Shown one piece after another: positions 33,696 through 43,786 of a DNA stretch of 64,000 nucleotides. Under the pieces are notes generated by a model. It searched no databases and had not been told where the DNA came from. It worked only from the letters and a program-made list of their open reading frames with translations. The DNA lies in the NCBI GenBank assembly GCA_022453515.1, contig JAJNNY010000054.1, forward strand, positions 1 to 64,000, written 5' to 3'. Made by a program: the position numbers and the translations under genes. How positions within the stretch are numbered: the first letter of the stretch is position 1; each line of letters starts with the position of its first letter. The DNA is from Astrocystis sublimbata. Lineage: Eukaryota > Ascomycota > Sordariomycetes > Xylariales > Xylariaceae.

Positions 33696-36600
33696 TTTGT
33701 GTTCTTTTTTTCTTTCTCTTCCCCTTAGCAATAAAACTTCCTTCAAGGCGCTAGGACACGGAACTGTGATCTGAGGAACGGGTTCCTGCTCATATTCCGA
33801 ATGTGGAGGGATATTCGAGTGTGAAAATGTTGCAGCAACGTAGTCACGCGATCAGAGTGATGGGCGGCTCCGAACGGATCGAAGTGGAGGAGGACAAGTT
33901 TGCGAGTTGCGGTGTAAGTGATAGTCGAGTTACGGTGTGAGAGAGATGGATCGTTTTATACTCGAGAGTTGGCGTGATCAAAGGGACGTGTGCGACTTGT
34001 AGAACCGGCGAGCAGGTAGAGGAAGAGGGGGGAATTCAATCAATTCTCGGGAGAAAGAGAAACAGCAAACATTTTAGGTGGGAGGATTGTGTTGGCACAT
34101 ATATTATTCCTGTTGATTCAAGTTCTATCTCGGACAGCGCAGAACCATGTACGATGTACCTCATGCCACTCCGTTTCTGGATAGGTACCTACCTACCTTG
34201 GCTGAAATCCTAGGGATGGCGCGGCGTTAACGTCGTCTGGAGGGGACCGAGCATATCGTTATGCAGTCAGGCGAGAGGCCGCTACCGCGCCTCGGAGCTG
34301 CACGATGTAATCCATGAACGATCAGGCCAGGGCTGGCATCATTTTAGCAGCAAGACTGGAGACCTGCCGACGAGACTACCAGGTTAGGGGCCAAAGATGC
34401 CGGTCAGATCCACGGATGCGCGGGCATTATCTGGGATGGCATGGAGCTAGCCCGCCGCACATGAACTCGGTAAATCAAGATATGTCGTAGTCACTGCAAC
34501 GTGTAAAGGCGGTGATGGGACTGCTATTCTGCGTGTATGGACATGTCTCACGCAGGTACCTTATTTGAAATGGGGCAAACAGGTACAACCCAAGGGAGAA
34601 CTTGGCACCTGGTCTTGGTAAAAGACTTATGCCGGGTTCTTTCACCCAGTTTCGCTAGCGCAAACCCATGGGTACATAGCCAAAGAATAGCACAACTATG
34701 ACGAATTGCGAGTCACGAAAGATGCCAAAGATGCTGTTCTGCGGCTGAAAAAGGGGGGGTGGAGGACTCACAGGTATTGGCCGGTAGCATCGATATTTGT
34801 TTGGGTGGCTCGGGTGGCAGCCAAAAACTGTTCCCCTGATCAGCAACCGCGCTACTGTGCTCTAGTCTTAGTTAGCCCTTCCCAATCCCCCATGTTTGTT
34901 TATATCTATTACATAGTAGGTCGAGAGAGGTCATCTCAATAGTCTTCTGGCCGTTGGTAGTTGGCCAGCTCATCCTGGGAATAGCGGATGTCATGTATGT
35001 TTCTCGCGGAAATATTCTGTAGCTGCAGACTTGCATTCAAGCAGGTACCAACTCAAACACCAGTGCTGTGTGCATGCATTCGCATACATATTCCAGAAGG
35101 GTTGAAAATGCCAAGTCAGCTCTCGTCCGATTATATCACCTAGATTCCTCCCAACTGATGCTACATAGGAAGGCGCTTACCGAATACGCCCATGCTGCAT
35201 GAAGCCAATTCTCCTTGGAACTGAGGTGTCGAGGGGTGCATGCACGATGGGAGGGTACGTCGTAGTATTAACCAGCTTAGATCCGTAGTGGGGGGGGATG
35301 GATACGGGTTTGGTGGGCATGGATCCGAGATAGCGTGGATAATACGAAGCCATGCCCACTGGAAAAGATAGAAACATCGACATGTAAAATCTTGATACAG
35401 ATAGATAGATGTATCTGTCTGTCCCTTAGCAAACAACTACGCTATGCTTGCAGGAAAACCCATCACCCTCAGGTAAGGCGGGAATCGCATCCTTGGCATC
35501 TTAGACGTCATGCTGTCTGTCACCTATTGTTTGTTACCTCGTGTTCTCGTTTCTTCGTATTTCCACCCTTGTGGGACGCCGCTGGGATCGGTCCCCGTTA
35601 AAAAACCACAGCCACAGCCCCCCTTTTACCCCCGCCGCGCTTTCTTTTAGGCGGTACTTCCGAAGCTGTAGGGATCTGCTGGAGCCTGCGGTACCCTATC
35701 GATCTCAGCTGTCAGCACGATGCGGCGCGGCTTTTTAGGGGTTCAGGCTCCAGTTTTTGTTCTTTCAGTGTGGTTGGGAACCGGCTTGGCGGTGAAAATG
35801 TTCGAAGACCGTTCTCACCGTCCGATATCCATGCATTCATAACACGTTGGATCCATACCTAAGGTATGCGCCCTGGATGTAGGTTCGCGGCAGGTCTTTC
35901 TACTTCTGGCTATATATGCTGTGTATCGAATCGCGACAGCGAATACCACGTGAATTCTGCATATACCTGAAGTTCTTAATTGTTTTGACGGTGACAAGTG
36001 GATTGAGCATTGCTGTCTTTTTGAGTTTATGGAAACCCTCTCACCGCCATGACGAACAACATCATTGCGATTGCGCGATGAGTTGGTAGCACAGCACAGA
36101 TCCCTTACATACATTCGTGCAATGCTGGCTATCACAGCCTGAAGGTGTGCCATTCCTCGTTCTGGGGGATACGGATATCTCGGAGCTCGGTCCTTGTCAC
36201 TCTTCGCACTATTCGCATCCACACCGGAAGGCGCACTGCCCAAAGCAGGTTATTTAACCTCTTTTCCACTAAAATATCGTGTAGACTGGGACAGATACAA
36301 TTTGAAACTTGCGCAAAACCTTGACGATCCAAGTTGGCTACTGGAGTGGCAGCTTCAGGTATTGTGCAAGCAAGATGATTGAGGATTCCAGATGTATATC
36401 AGCCATGGAAGCATTGAGAAGCGTGAAATGGTCATATCATTGGGAATATCTACTATCCAGCCATACCTACTCGATCTGGACGCCGTCGTCAATGAGAACT
36501 CATCTTTTTGGACTCATGCACACTGAGGTTTTCAGGCTGCGTTTGAAAGCTTGACACAGTCCGCCGAGAACCCCATACCAAGCCCAACCAATCCAGCTGT

Positions 36601-36808
36601 CTTTCCATTATCAAGCTGTTCAGGGAACTAGTTTCGCCTCACTTCGCTCCTCTTCTTTGTTTTTCGATTCGATCTTGCATGCGTTTGCGACTCGACGACT
36701 CTCTGGTGACGGGCTTCTCCGTCGATATCGTGTCGCGCATTTGCTGATTGTCAGCTTAGAGTTTTTTGAGCGGAAGAGTTGAAATCGAATAAAGCAACCC
36801 AAGAGTCA
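33696..36808. other. Gene-poor region upstream of the cyclin gene
   Basis: Positions 33696-33970 hold the leader and promoter of the cyclin gene, including a minus-strand TATAAAA (33954-33960). The rest, to 36808, has only short overlapping frames with no domain or splice support. AGGTACCTACCTACC words occur at about 34182-34196 and an AGATAGATAGATG repeat at about 35400-35411. Confidence 0.45.
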
Positions 36809-37693
36809 TCACACCGCGAGTCCACGATCATAGTAATCAATCGGGTCCCCTATGTCCTTATCAGTGCCGATATCAATGTCTCGGTATCCTTCGCTACGGA
36901 AGCATTTGTCAAATTTGAGTCGATCTGGCAGCTCACAATGCTCGAATGCAAAGTGGTTCATGTGATAGAACTCTACCATGACGTTGGTGCTTTGTAGCAG
37001 TTGATTATACCAGTCAGTGTCGGGACGCGTAGCATATGGCTTCCGTGCCTCATTCCATATAACGTGGAACCACGTGGATTCGACGTCGTGGTGGCCAAGG
37101 TGATACTGAACGATGTCATAGAGGGTGCCCATACGTAACCCAGGAGAGTTAAGGTCGATGTGCGGTTGGAGTAATTTTCGTTGGACCGAGTCATACCAAA
37201 CACTTCCTTCCTCAATTTTTAAGTAGCCGAGGTGTAAAGGCGGAGGCTGAGAGACAAGCATTTTGCGCCATGATGCTTCCTTTCGGGTAAGCTTGCGACA
37301 AATGATTTCATCTTCGTGAAGATCGAGTGGCATTAGATCCTCGACCTTCGATGCGTTGCGGTGAATTCCGGGCCAAGAAGGCCAGGGGACTAGTCCAGCA
37401 CAAGGTATCATGTAGAACATGTTCGCACGGTATCCGTATGTCACACCGTTGTCGAAGAAGCAATTGCCGAACCGCTGCTTCAGCAAAGGGTTGACAACAG
37501 GTTGAGACGTCGTATCCGACTGAGAGGATGGAAGGGCAGGCTGGAAGTAAAGGGCCCGCTGCAGCGCAATGGAGGTATTGATGAGTGCATTCCACATCTT
37601 GCTTACTCGCAAAGCCGATACCAACAGGGTGCCCATATCGAGATGAAGCAGAATCAGCTCAAGAAGCTCTAGTATACAAACAACTCGGTCCAT
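36809..37693 (-). CDS. F-box-like domain protein
   Basis: Single exon, 294 residues. The N-terminus (VCILELLELILLHLDMGTLL, then ALRVSKMWNALINTSIALQRALY) has the F-box pattern: leucine-rich first half, then hydrophobic residues and a conserved tryptophan in VSK.W. This is the common layout of the many fungal F-box proteins, in which the F-box binds Skp1 in an SCF ubiquitin ligase. The remaining about 240 residues show no repeats such as LRR or WD40. They include HLGYLKIEEGSVWYD and a C-terminal acidic stretch (DIDIGTDKDIGDPIDYYD). The substrate is unknown. The ATG at 37693 is the first in frame. Confidence 0.7.
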   Translation of the reverse strand: MDRVVCILELLELILLHLDMGTLLVSALRVSKMWNALINTSIALQRALYFQPALPSSQSDTTSQPVVNPLLKQRFGNCFFDNGVTYGYRANMFYMIPCAGLVPWPSWPGIHRNASKVEDLMPLDLHEDEIICRKLTRKEASWRKMLVSQPPPLHLGYLKIEEGSVWYDSVQRKLLQPHIDLNSPGLRMGTLYDIVQYHLGHHDVESTWFHVIWNEARKPYATRPDTDWYNQLLQSTNVMVEFYHMNHFAFEHCELPDRLKFDKCFRSEGYRDIDIGTDKDIGDPIDYYDRGLAV

Positions 37694-38335
37694 GGTGTCA
37701 CGTGTCGGTAAAGACGGACTACAGCCCAGGAATTGTGGCAGGAAAATCGGCTCGATGGTCGTTGGCTAGATTCGAACTCTAACCTTCTCGAAAAGGTGAA
37801 ATGTAGGCGATATATACTTGTCGATTCTATGTGCTCTCGTACTTGAGGGTTGATCGGAGGGGAAAGGGGGCAGCGTGCAACGTGTTATTGCCGGACGATT
37901 GAGGGCCTGGGGTTTGGGTTGGGGGACTCAGAATACCTCCCTAAAGTATATATTCTTTAATGCCTCACAGTTTCGCGAATGCGTAGTTTGGTGGGAAAGA
38001 TATGCATTTACAGAATGTAGGTAAACAATCTCACTGCGCGATTCTAGTGACTGTGCATGTGGTTCAACTGTTGGGGGGAAGTGTTCATTGATATGCAGAG
38101 AGATATCGGCTGCTGTATCGTCGTAGGTTAACTGAGGGCAAAATTGCACACATGCCATATACATTTAAGCAAGAATATAAAAAACAAAAAAGCTTTTTCA
38201 ACCACTAAGTACCTAGTCATACACAGTATCGTATCCCTCAGCCGCCAAACCGAGGCACGGCCCAAGCTTATCATCAATCGTGGCCATGTATCGTACAAGA
38301 CTATATCATACAGACGGACCCTCATTAGAGTTCAT
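37694..38335. other. Intergenic between F-box gene and LEA gene
   Basis: These 642 bp contain the F-box promoter and the 3' region of the LEA gene. A tRNA-like T-arm near 37745-37772 does not fold. Nothing else was seen. Confidence 0.4.
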
Positions 38336-39086
38336 TCAAGCGTTGCGACTCTTTCCTAGCTCGCTCTGAGCGGTCGACGTCGGTCCGCCCTTAACACGCT
38401 TGCCGCCAGTGATCTTCTTCTCGCCCTCGGTGATGTCATGCAGGCTCTCGCTGGTGATCGGCTCACCAGTGTGCTTCTGTGCCATCGCCGTCGGACCGCC
38501 CTTCGCCGGCTCGGACGAGCCGGTGATCTCCTTCTCGGCAGCGGTGATGTGCGAGATAGTCTCAGAATCGAGTACGCCGCTGGGGGTGTGGTTATTGCTG
38601 TTCTGGCTTGATTGGGCCTAGGCAGTAAAGAAGCAATTAGGTTGGGGTGAGGAAACGTTGTGCTTTAGGGTACATGATGATGGACAGTGATGAAATTGAA
38701 CGATGGAGTTCGACTGTGCAGGTGTTTAATAAAGGAATTGGAAATCTTACTGCGTCGGTTACGATGCTCTGCGCCATGGCGGCCGGTCCGCCCGCGACGG
38801 GGCCGTCTTCTCCGGTCACACGCCTCTCGCCCTCGGTGATGTCGGAGACAGCTTCGGGCGATATCCGCTCGTTCGCATGCTTCTGAGCCTGGGCAGTGGG
38901 GCCGCCTTTGACGGCCCCAACCTCGCCGGTGATGTCCTTCTCTCTGGCAGTGATGTCGGAGAGGACACCGGAATTGATCTTTTGGCTAGCCATTCCTCTC
39001 TGCGAAGTTTGGTAGATGGGTGCTGCTCGTGCTGTTATTCTGGAAACAGGGAGCCTGAAGGCTCTTGTGGCGATTGATCGAGACAT
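38336..39086 (-). CDS. LEA/seed-maturation-repeat protein, probably mitochondrial
   Basis: Two exons, 39086..38751 and 38617..38336, with a 133-bp intron, giving 205 residues. The N-terminus (MSRSIATRAFRLPVSRITAR) is rich in Arg and Ser without acidic residues, like a mitochondrial presequence. The rest is built from repeats of about 40 residues. The core is (SG)VLSDIT.(R/G)E(K/R).(I/V)TGE followed by GGPTA.AQ(K/S). Copies begin near NSGVLSDITAREKDITGE, SPEAVSDITEGERRVTGE, DSETISHITAAEKEITGS and TSESLHDITEGEKKITGG. These match the SMP (seed maturation protein, PF04927) domain of LEA proteins, which protect cells and organelles during drying. Fungal homologues are often induced in conidia. A minus-strand TATATAAG at 39212-39219 lies about 130 bp upstream of the start. 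Confidence 0.75.
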
Positions 39087-39870
39087 GGTTGGGATGGGGA
39101 GGCAAGTCTGTTGGTAGGTAATTAACGTTGAAAAGCTGAGAGATGACCTTGAAGTAGAGCAGATGTAATGAGAGAATTTTTACAATCTTACCTGCGATCT
39201 GCTCTACTCCTCTTATATATCACAATATTGCCAGGCCATTTTTACGATCGAGAGATCGATCTTCAATAATACGCTGTCGGTGATAGGTCAATCGAGGAAT
39301 GAGAGCTATTGTGGACCTGCAACATGATTCATTACTACCATTAGAACCGTCTCTTCGGTACCTGCGCATCTGCGTTGCGGTGACGTAGCATGGTTTCGGT
39401 CTTGGCACCCCGCCAAACACTCATCATTCTTTTTTTTTTACCAAAGGTGATAGGTCTTTTCCTTCAGTAAACCACTATTAAATTATGGCCAGCTATAGTT
39501 AGTTACACCAAGCATAAACACCGCTTTATTAGTTAGAGGATGACGCTAATGTTGAGCCGCTTCCCAACTTCTCTGCCAAGTCAAGGATTAACTCTCTGGC
39601 CAGTCCTGAGGATCTCAATGGCAACATACTGTGACAATGGTCTACGAGTAGAGTCTCGGCAGATCACAGGCCGAGAATTGCAAGTCTCTCTTTTCACCCT
39701 CTTGATAACCTTATCCTATATAAGTGGTAAACTTGACGCCATCAGCTACAGTGATTTCGCGGGGTGTTCCGAGACTGGATGATGGGTATAACTAGCACGA
39801 GGTTCATACGATTTTCGTCGCAGGAGTGATAAGCAAACCATCCAGATGCAGCATGTTATAGGCGCCACTC
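39087..39870. other. Intergenic upstream of the LEA gene
   Basis: The first 150 bp hold the LEA promoter. An A/T homopolymer-like tract lies at 39429-39438. The rest is unremarkable. Confidence 0.4.
39212..39219 (-). promoter_or_regulatory. TATA box of the LEA-repeat gene
   Basis: TATATAAG on the minus strand, about 130 bp upstream of the ATG at 39086. Position and orientation fit a core promoter. Confidence 0.5.
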
Positions 39871-40445
39871 TTATTGTCTTGGATCGGTACCGGCTCTGGC
39901 AGATTGCGGTTGTTTCCACGACAGGGCAAAAAACCTTGAATCCATTATAAGTTTCTGAGCACAGATTTCGGGACAACAGAAGACTCGACTTACTTTGCCA
40001 TGTCAGTCAGGAGGGACTCTCGCCAAGTAAACCATTGAGGTGAGTTTTCGAGGATATTATGGCTGAGAATGAAGTCCAAGTGGCTGATGCCCTGGATACG
40101 AGTCATAGTGTATACCAGTAACGGCTCCTTGCCATCTGCCTCTTTGCCAATCTCCCCATGGAAGGATACCTCTGGTGCCAAAGACCCGTGGATTTTCCGG
40201 GCGAGCATTCCAGTCTCCAGTTTCAGACTGAGTGATTTGAGGCGAAACTGGGCCACGAACTCTTGGTTTTGACCAGCGTATACGGTGTAGCTGCACACAC
40301 CTTGTACTGCTACAGGCACAACATCCCAGCTGCCTCCAGTGAGCTGCTTCGCTAATGCATCACATTCTGACCGAGTTGCTGACGCTTTTGCAAAGAACTG
40401 GAGTATCTCCGAGTCGACTGAGTATTCTTCATTGTCGGATGCCAT
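39871..40445 (-). CDS. Truncated APH-family phosphotransferase, likely remnant
   Basis: Exon 40445..39994 and exon 39934..39871, joined across 59 bp (GTAAGT donor, TTCAAG acceptor), give 171 residues ending at TAA 39871-39873. The first exon has the N-lobe layout of fungal aminoglycoside-phosphotransferase-like kinases (PF01636). GVCSYTVYAGQNQEFVAQFR carries the strand pair, and LLVYTMTRIQGISHLDFIL is the hinge segment. The second exon begins KFFALSWKQPQ, matching the FFA.SWK.PQ motif that follows in this family. After it the frame stops. The catalytic loop (HxD) and the metal-binding DFG-like segment, which should follow, are absent here in all frames. The gene is therefore probably a truncated, inactive relic, or it uses splice sites I could not recognise. 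Confidence 0.55.
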
Positions 40446-41478
40446 ACTGGTGTATGTAAACGATGTTAACAGTCAAGTTCAGAAACAGAGGAAGACGGTT
40501 CAGTGCGTTAAATATCATGCAGCGTAGCTTGGTTGTTGGTTGAGGGTGGGCCTAGATGCACGTGACAAATATGTACGACGAGATACCAACAGTAATTAGG
40601 CAGCAATGACACTATCGTCGCTAATGTGTCAATACTCCATCTTTCTGTGCTGGTGGTTGAGCTGGAGCTGGCTGTTCTCAAAGCTCCTAAGTATGGAAAG
40701 TTATCCCAGTTGCACAGTCATATCGACTATTAGAGTAACACGGTAACACCCAAAACCGTTTGATAATAAAACGGGCATTGTCTGTTTAAATTCATGCATT
40801 TACAGTAATGTGCACGAAGGTCTCAAACTAAAAATGGCATGGCTCTAAATGTTGGACTTAGCCGTAGGGCCTGTAGGGAGCATCAAATATCTTCAGAGGG
40901 GTCTCAGCGTGGAAGGAGGGGAGCTGTTATCGCTTCCTTATCGGCCAGCTAGCTTGGGCACAGCAGTCTATACAGTGCAAGCACGGTGCCAATACCAACA
41001 TGACGAGGGATGGAGCTCCGTCGACTCGTGAGTGGCTCGAGGAGTGGCTTGTGCATCTTATCAATTCTTGATTCTCCCGTCATCCTGGTCATTCCCACCT
41101 ACCGAACAACCTGGAGAAGCCAATTGAACCGAAGCGAACTTGAAGCTGCATCAGTGCATACCACTCCTACCACCTACCATACCTACCTTTGGCCCGATGT
41201 GACATTTTTGCGACCGAGATCCTCGCATCCTATTTGTCGCTTTTCCGCATTGAATCATTTGTTGAACTGCATGGCATCATAGACCATAGACAGCGACACA
41301 CAAATACACTCCAACACACACAATTGGGAGCCGATGAAATAGCTCAGCTCACTCACGGAACGAATGTGGAGCTTCACGACGAAAATACAGCTTCTGGGCG
41401 ACAGCCGAAAATCACTTTGAACGCTGCGCTGGGAAGGAGAGCACACGACAACAACACAACACACCCGCATCACGGCCC
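40446..41478. other. MDV1 upstream region
   Basis: These 1033 bp lie between two divergent genes. ACACA-rich leader sequence at 41290-41325 and 41447-41465 probably belongs to the MDV1 5' leader. No gene is supported. Confidence 0.4.
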
Positions 41479-43786
41479 ATGGCCGACTCAGACCTACGCG
41501 ATGCCTTTCGTGAAGAAGCCTCCGTCGGCGAGGACTCGATACTCTCGGTAGGTACCTGCTATGCCTCTCTTGCCAACCTCTCATTTTTTATCTCCATCTT
41601 ATTGTCTTCTTGGTCTTTTTTCCTTTCTTCCGGTCACCTTTGCACATGCGCCCCTCGCTTTGTTTGCGTCTTTCGAGTCAATTCCTTCCTTGAGATGCTT
41701 TGCGCCGATTCGACTAATCGAAGCCACAGACTCGCGGCATAGAAGCTTTCACCCGAAAGGTCACCACCACCGCGAGCCATCTCGCCGGCCATGGCGCCGA
41801 TGCCCCCGGCAACCCTTATCACAACGCCATGGGCAAGATGCAGAAACAGCTTGCGCGCCCCGGCATGCAGCGCAGGATGTTTTCCATGGCCAGGACCACC
41901 CCGACCGACCTCGTGCGATCCAAATTCTCTACCGCCGAAATCCAGTCCCGTGCTCTCTCCTATCTATCCGACGACATGCTGCAGAACATCCCTGAGGACG
42001 AGAATGCCTACTCCCTCTTCCAGGGCTTTCAGGCGAGCTTCCCTGAGCTGACCGACGGCGGCGGCAAGCGCCACAGGAGGAGGCCCTCGAGGGGGAGGAA
42101 GATGATCGAGGAGGCCCCTGGCCACGCCAGCAGTCCCCAGCACCTGCACAAACTGAAGAAGGGCATGTCCACGCTGATGCACGAGCTCGAGATGCTTGGG
42201 ATACGGAAGAACATGGCCAGCAGCGAGATACGTGAAGTGGACATCAAGATTGCCAATCTTGCCGGCATGCGCAGAATAATACTAGACCGCTTAGCCAATC
42301 TGGAGCAGGAAGAGTCATCATTAGAGCACGACAGTAAGAACAGGCGATTCTTATGCGATTTATTGATACTAATACACTACGATAGTCATTAATATGGAAG
42401 GCCGCATCGAGGTGGCGCAAGCGCTGGTCGACGAAGCCGAATCTATAGCGGCCGCATCGGCCGCACCAACAGACGAGGATGATCTGGTAACGGACCAGGA
42501 CGTTGACGAATTCATGTCGAAATCTGTCTACGAGAAGATACCATCTGCGTCAAATACGCCTACGAAGAAGCGCCACAAGAACATGCGACGGAAATCCATG
42601 CCCGTTCTACACGAGCATTTCGACCCTGGCTTCAACATCCGCGAAATCAAAGCCCACACCGAGCAGATCACCGCAATCGACTTTGACGTTCCCTTCGGCA
42701 CCATGGTATCCGCATCCCTTGACGACACCATCAAAGTTTGGGACCTCAACGCAGGCCGCTGCATAGGATCGCTCGAAGGCCATACCGCATCAGTGCGCTC
42801 GCTACAAGTAGAAGACAACATCCTCGTGACCGGTTCCGCCGACGCCACCGTCCGGCTATGGGATCTCAGCAAATCGCACTACGACCCGCAGGGCAGCCGC
42901 TTCGGGCGTGACGACGAGGAAGAGGACGACGGGATCGCCTTCGAGAACCCAGACGACCACATGGTCGACCCTCCCGAAGGGAGCATGGCGGACTGTCCCC
43001 TATTCACACTACAGGCGCACATGGATGAGATCACGGCCCTGCATCTCCGCGGTGATGTGCTTGTTTCGGGATCTTCAGACAAGACCCTGCGGCAGTGGGA
43101 TCTGAACAAGGGCCGCTGCGTGCAGACACTAGACGTCATGTGGGCGGCCGCACAGGCCTCCGCGTCTCTCGGGTCTGGCGAGGCGACCTGGCGACAGACA
43201 AGCCGGCAGGCGTCGGGCGCCGCGGACTTCGTCGGCGCACTCCAGGTATTCGAGTCCGCGCTAGCGTGCGGCACAGCAGACGGCATGGTTAGGCTTTGGG
43301 ATCTGCGGAGCGGACAGGTGCATCGGAGTCTGGTCGGCCACACAGGGCCTGTCACTTGTTTGCAGTTTGACGATGTGCATATTGTTACGGGAAGTTTGGA
43401 TCGGAGTATACGGGTGAGTCTTTCCATTCACACCACTTGTTCATTCCATTAATCCGGGCATCTATCCTAATCCTATGACTTCTTATTTTTTTACTAATGA
43501 AAAAAAAAAGATATGGGACCTCCGCACCGGCTCCATCTTCGACGCGTATGCGTACGACAACCCGATCACGAGCATGATGTTCGACACGAGGCGCATCGTC
43601 AGCGCCGCCGGCGAGGACGTCATCAAGGTCTACGACAAGATGGAGTCGCGCCAGTGGGACTGCGGCGCGGGCATCACGGAGAGCGAGGACGGGCGCACGC
43701 CCGCTATCGTCGAGCACGTCCGCGTCAAGGACGGCTATGCTGTTGAGGGACGCCGGGATGGGCTTGTTGGGGTTTGGTCTTGTTAG
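41479..43786 (+). CDS. MDV1: Mitochondrial division WD40 adaptor Mdv1/Caf4
   Basis: Four exons: 41479-41547, 41730-42333, 42386-43413 and 43511-43786. Introns are 182, 52 and 97 bp and the product is 658 residues (yeast Mdv1 has 714). The N-terminal part ([18 protein letters not shown], then [20 protein letters not shown]) is the Fis1-binding extension. A coiled coil follows at about 160-240 ([38 protein letters not shown]), then a basic linker. WD40 repeats start near residue 310 ([83 protein letters not shown]). Mdv1 links Fis1 on the mitochondrial outer membrane to the dynamin Dnm1 for fission. The last intron ends in a run of ten A before AG, which is unusual. Confidence 0.93.

Noticed and set aside
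37742..37775. tRNA-like T-arm (minus strand) near GATTCGAACTC
   Set aside because: The loop resembles TTCGAAT but the stem mispairs and no acceptor stem or D-arm lies at the right distance.
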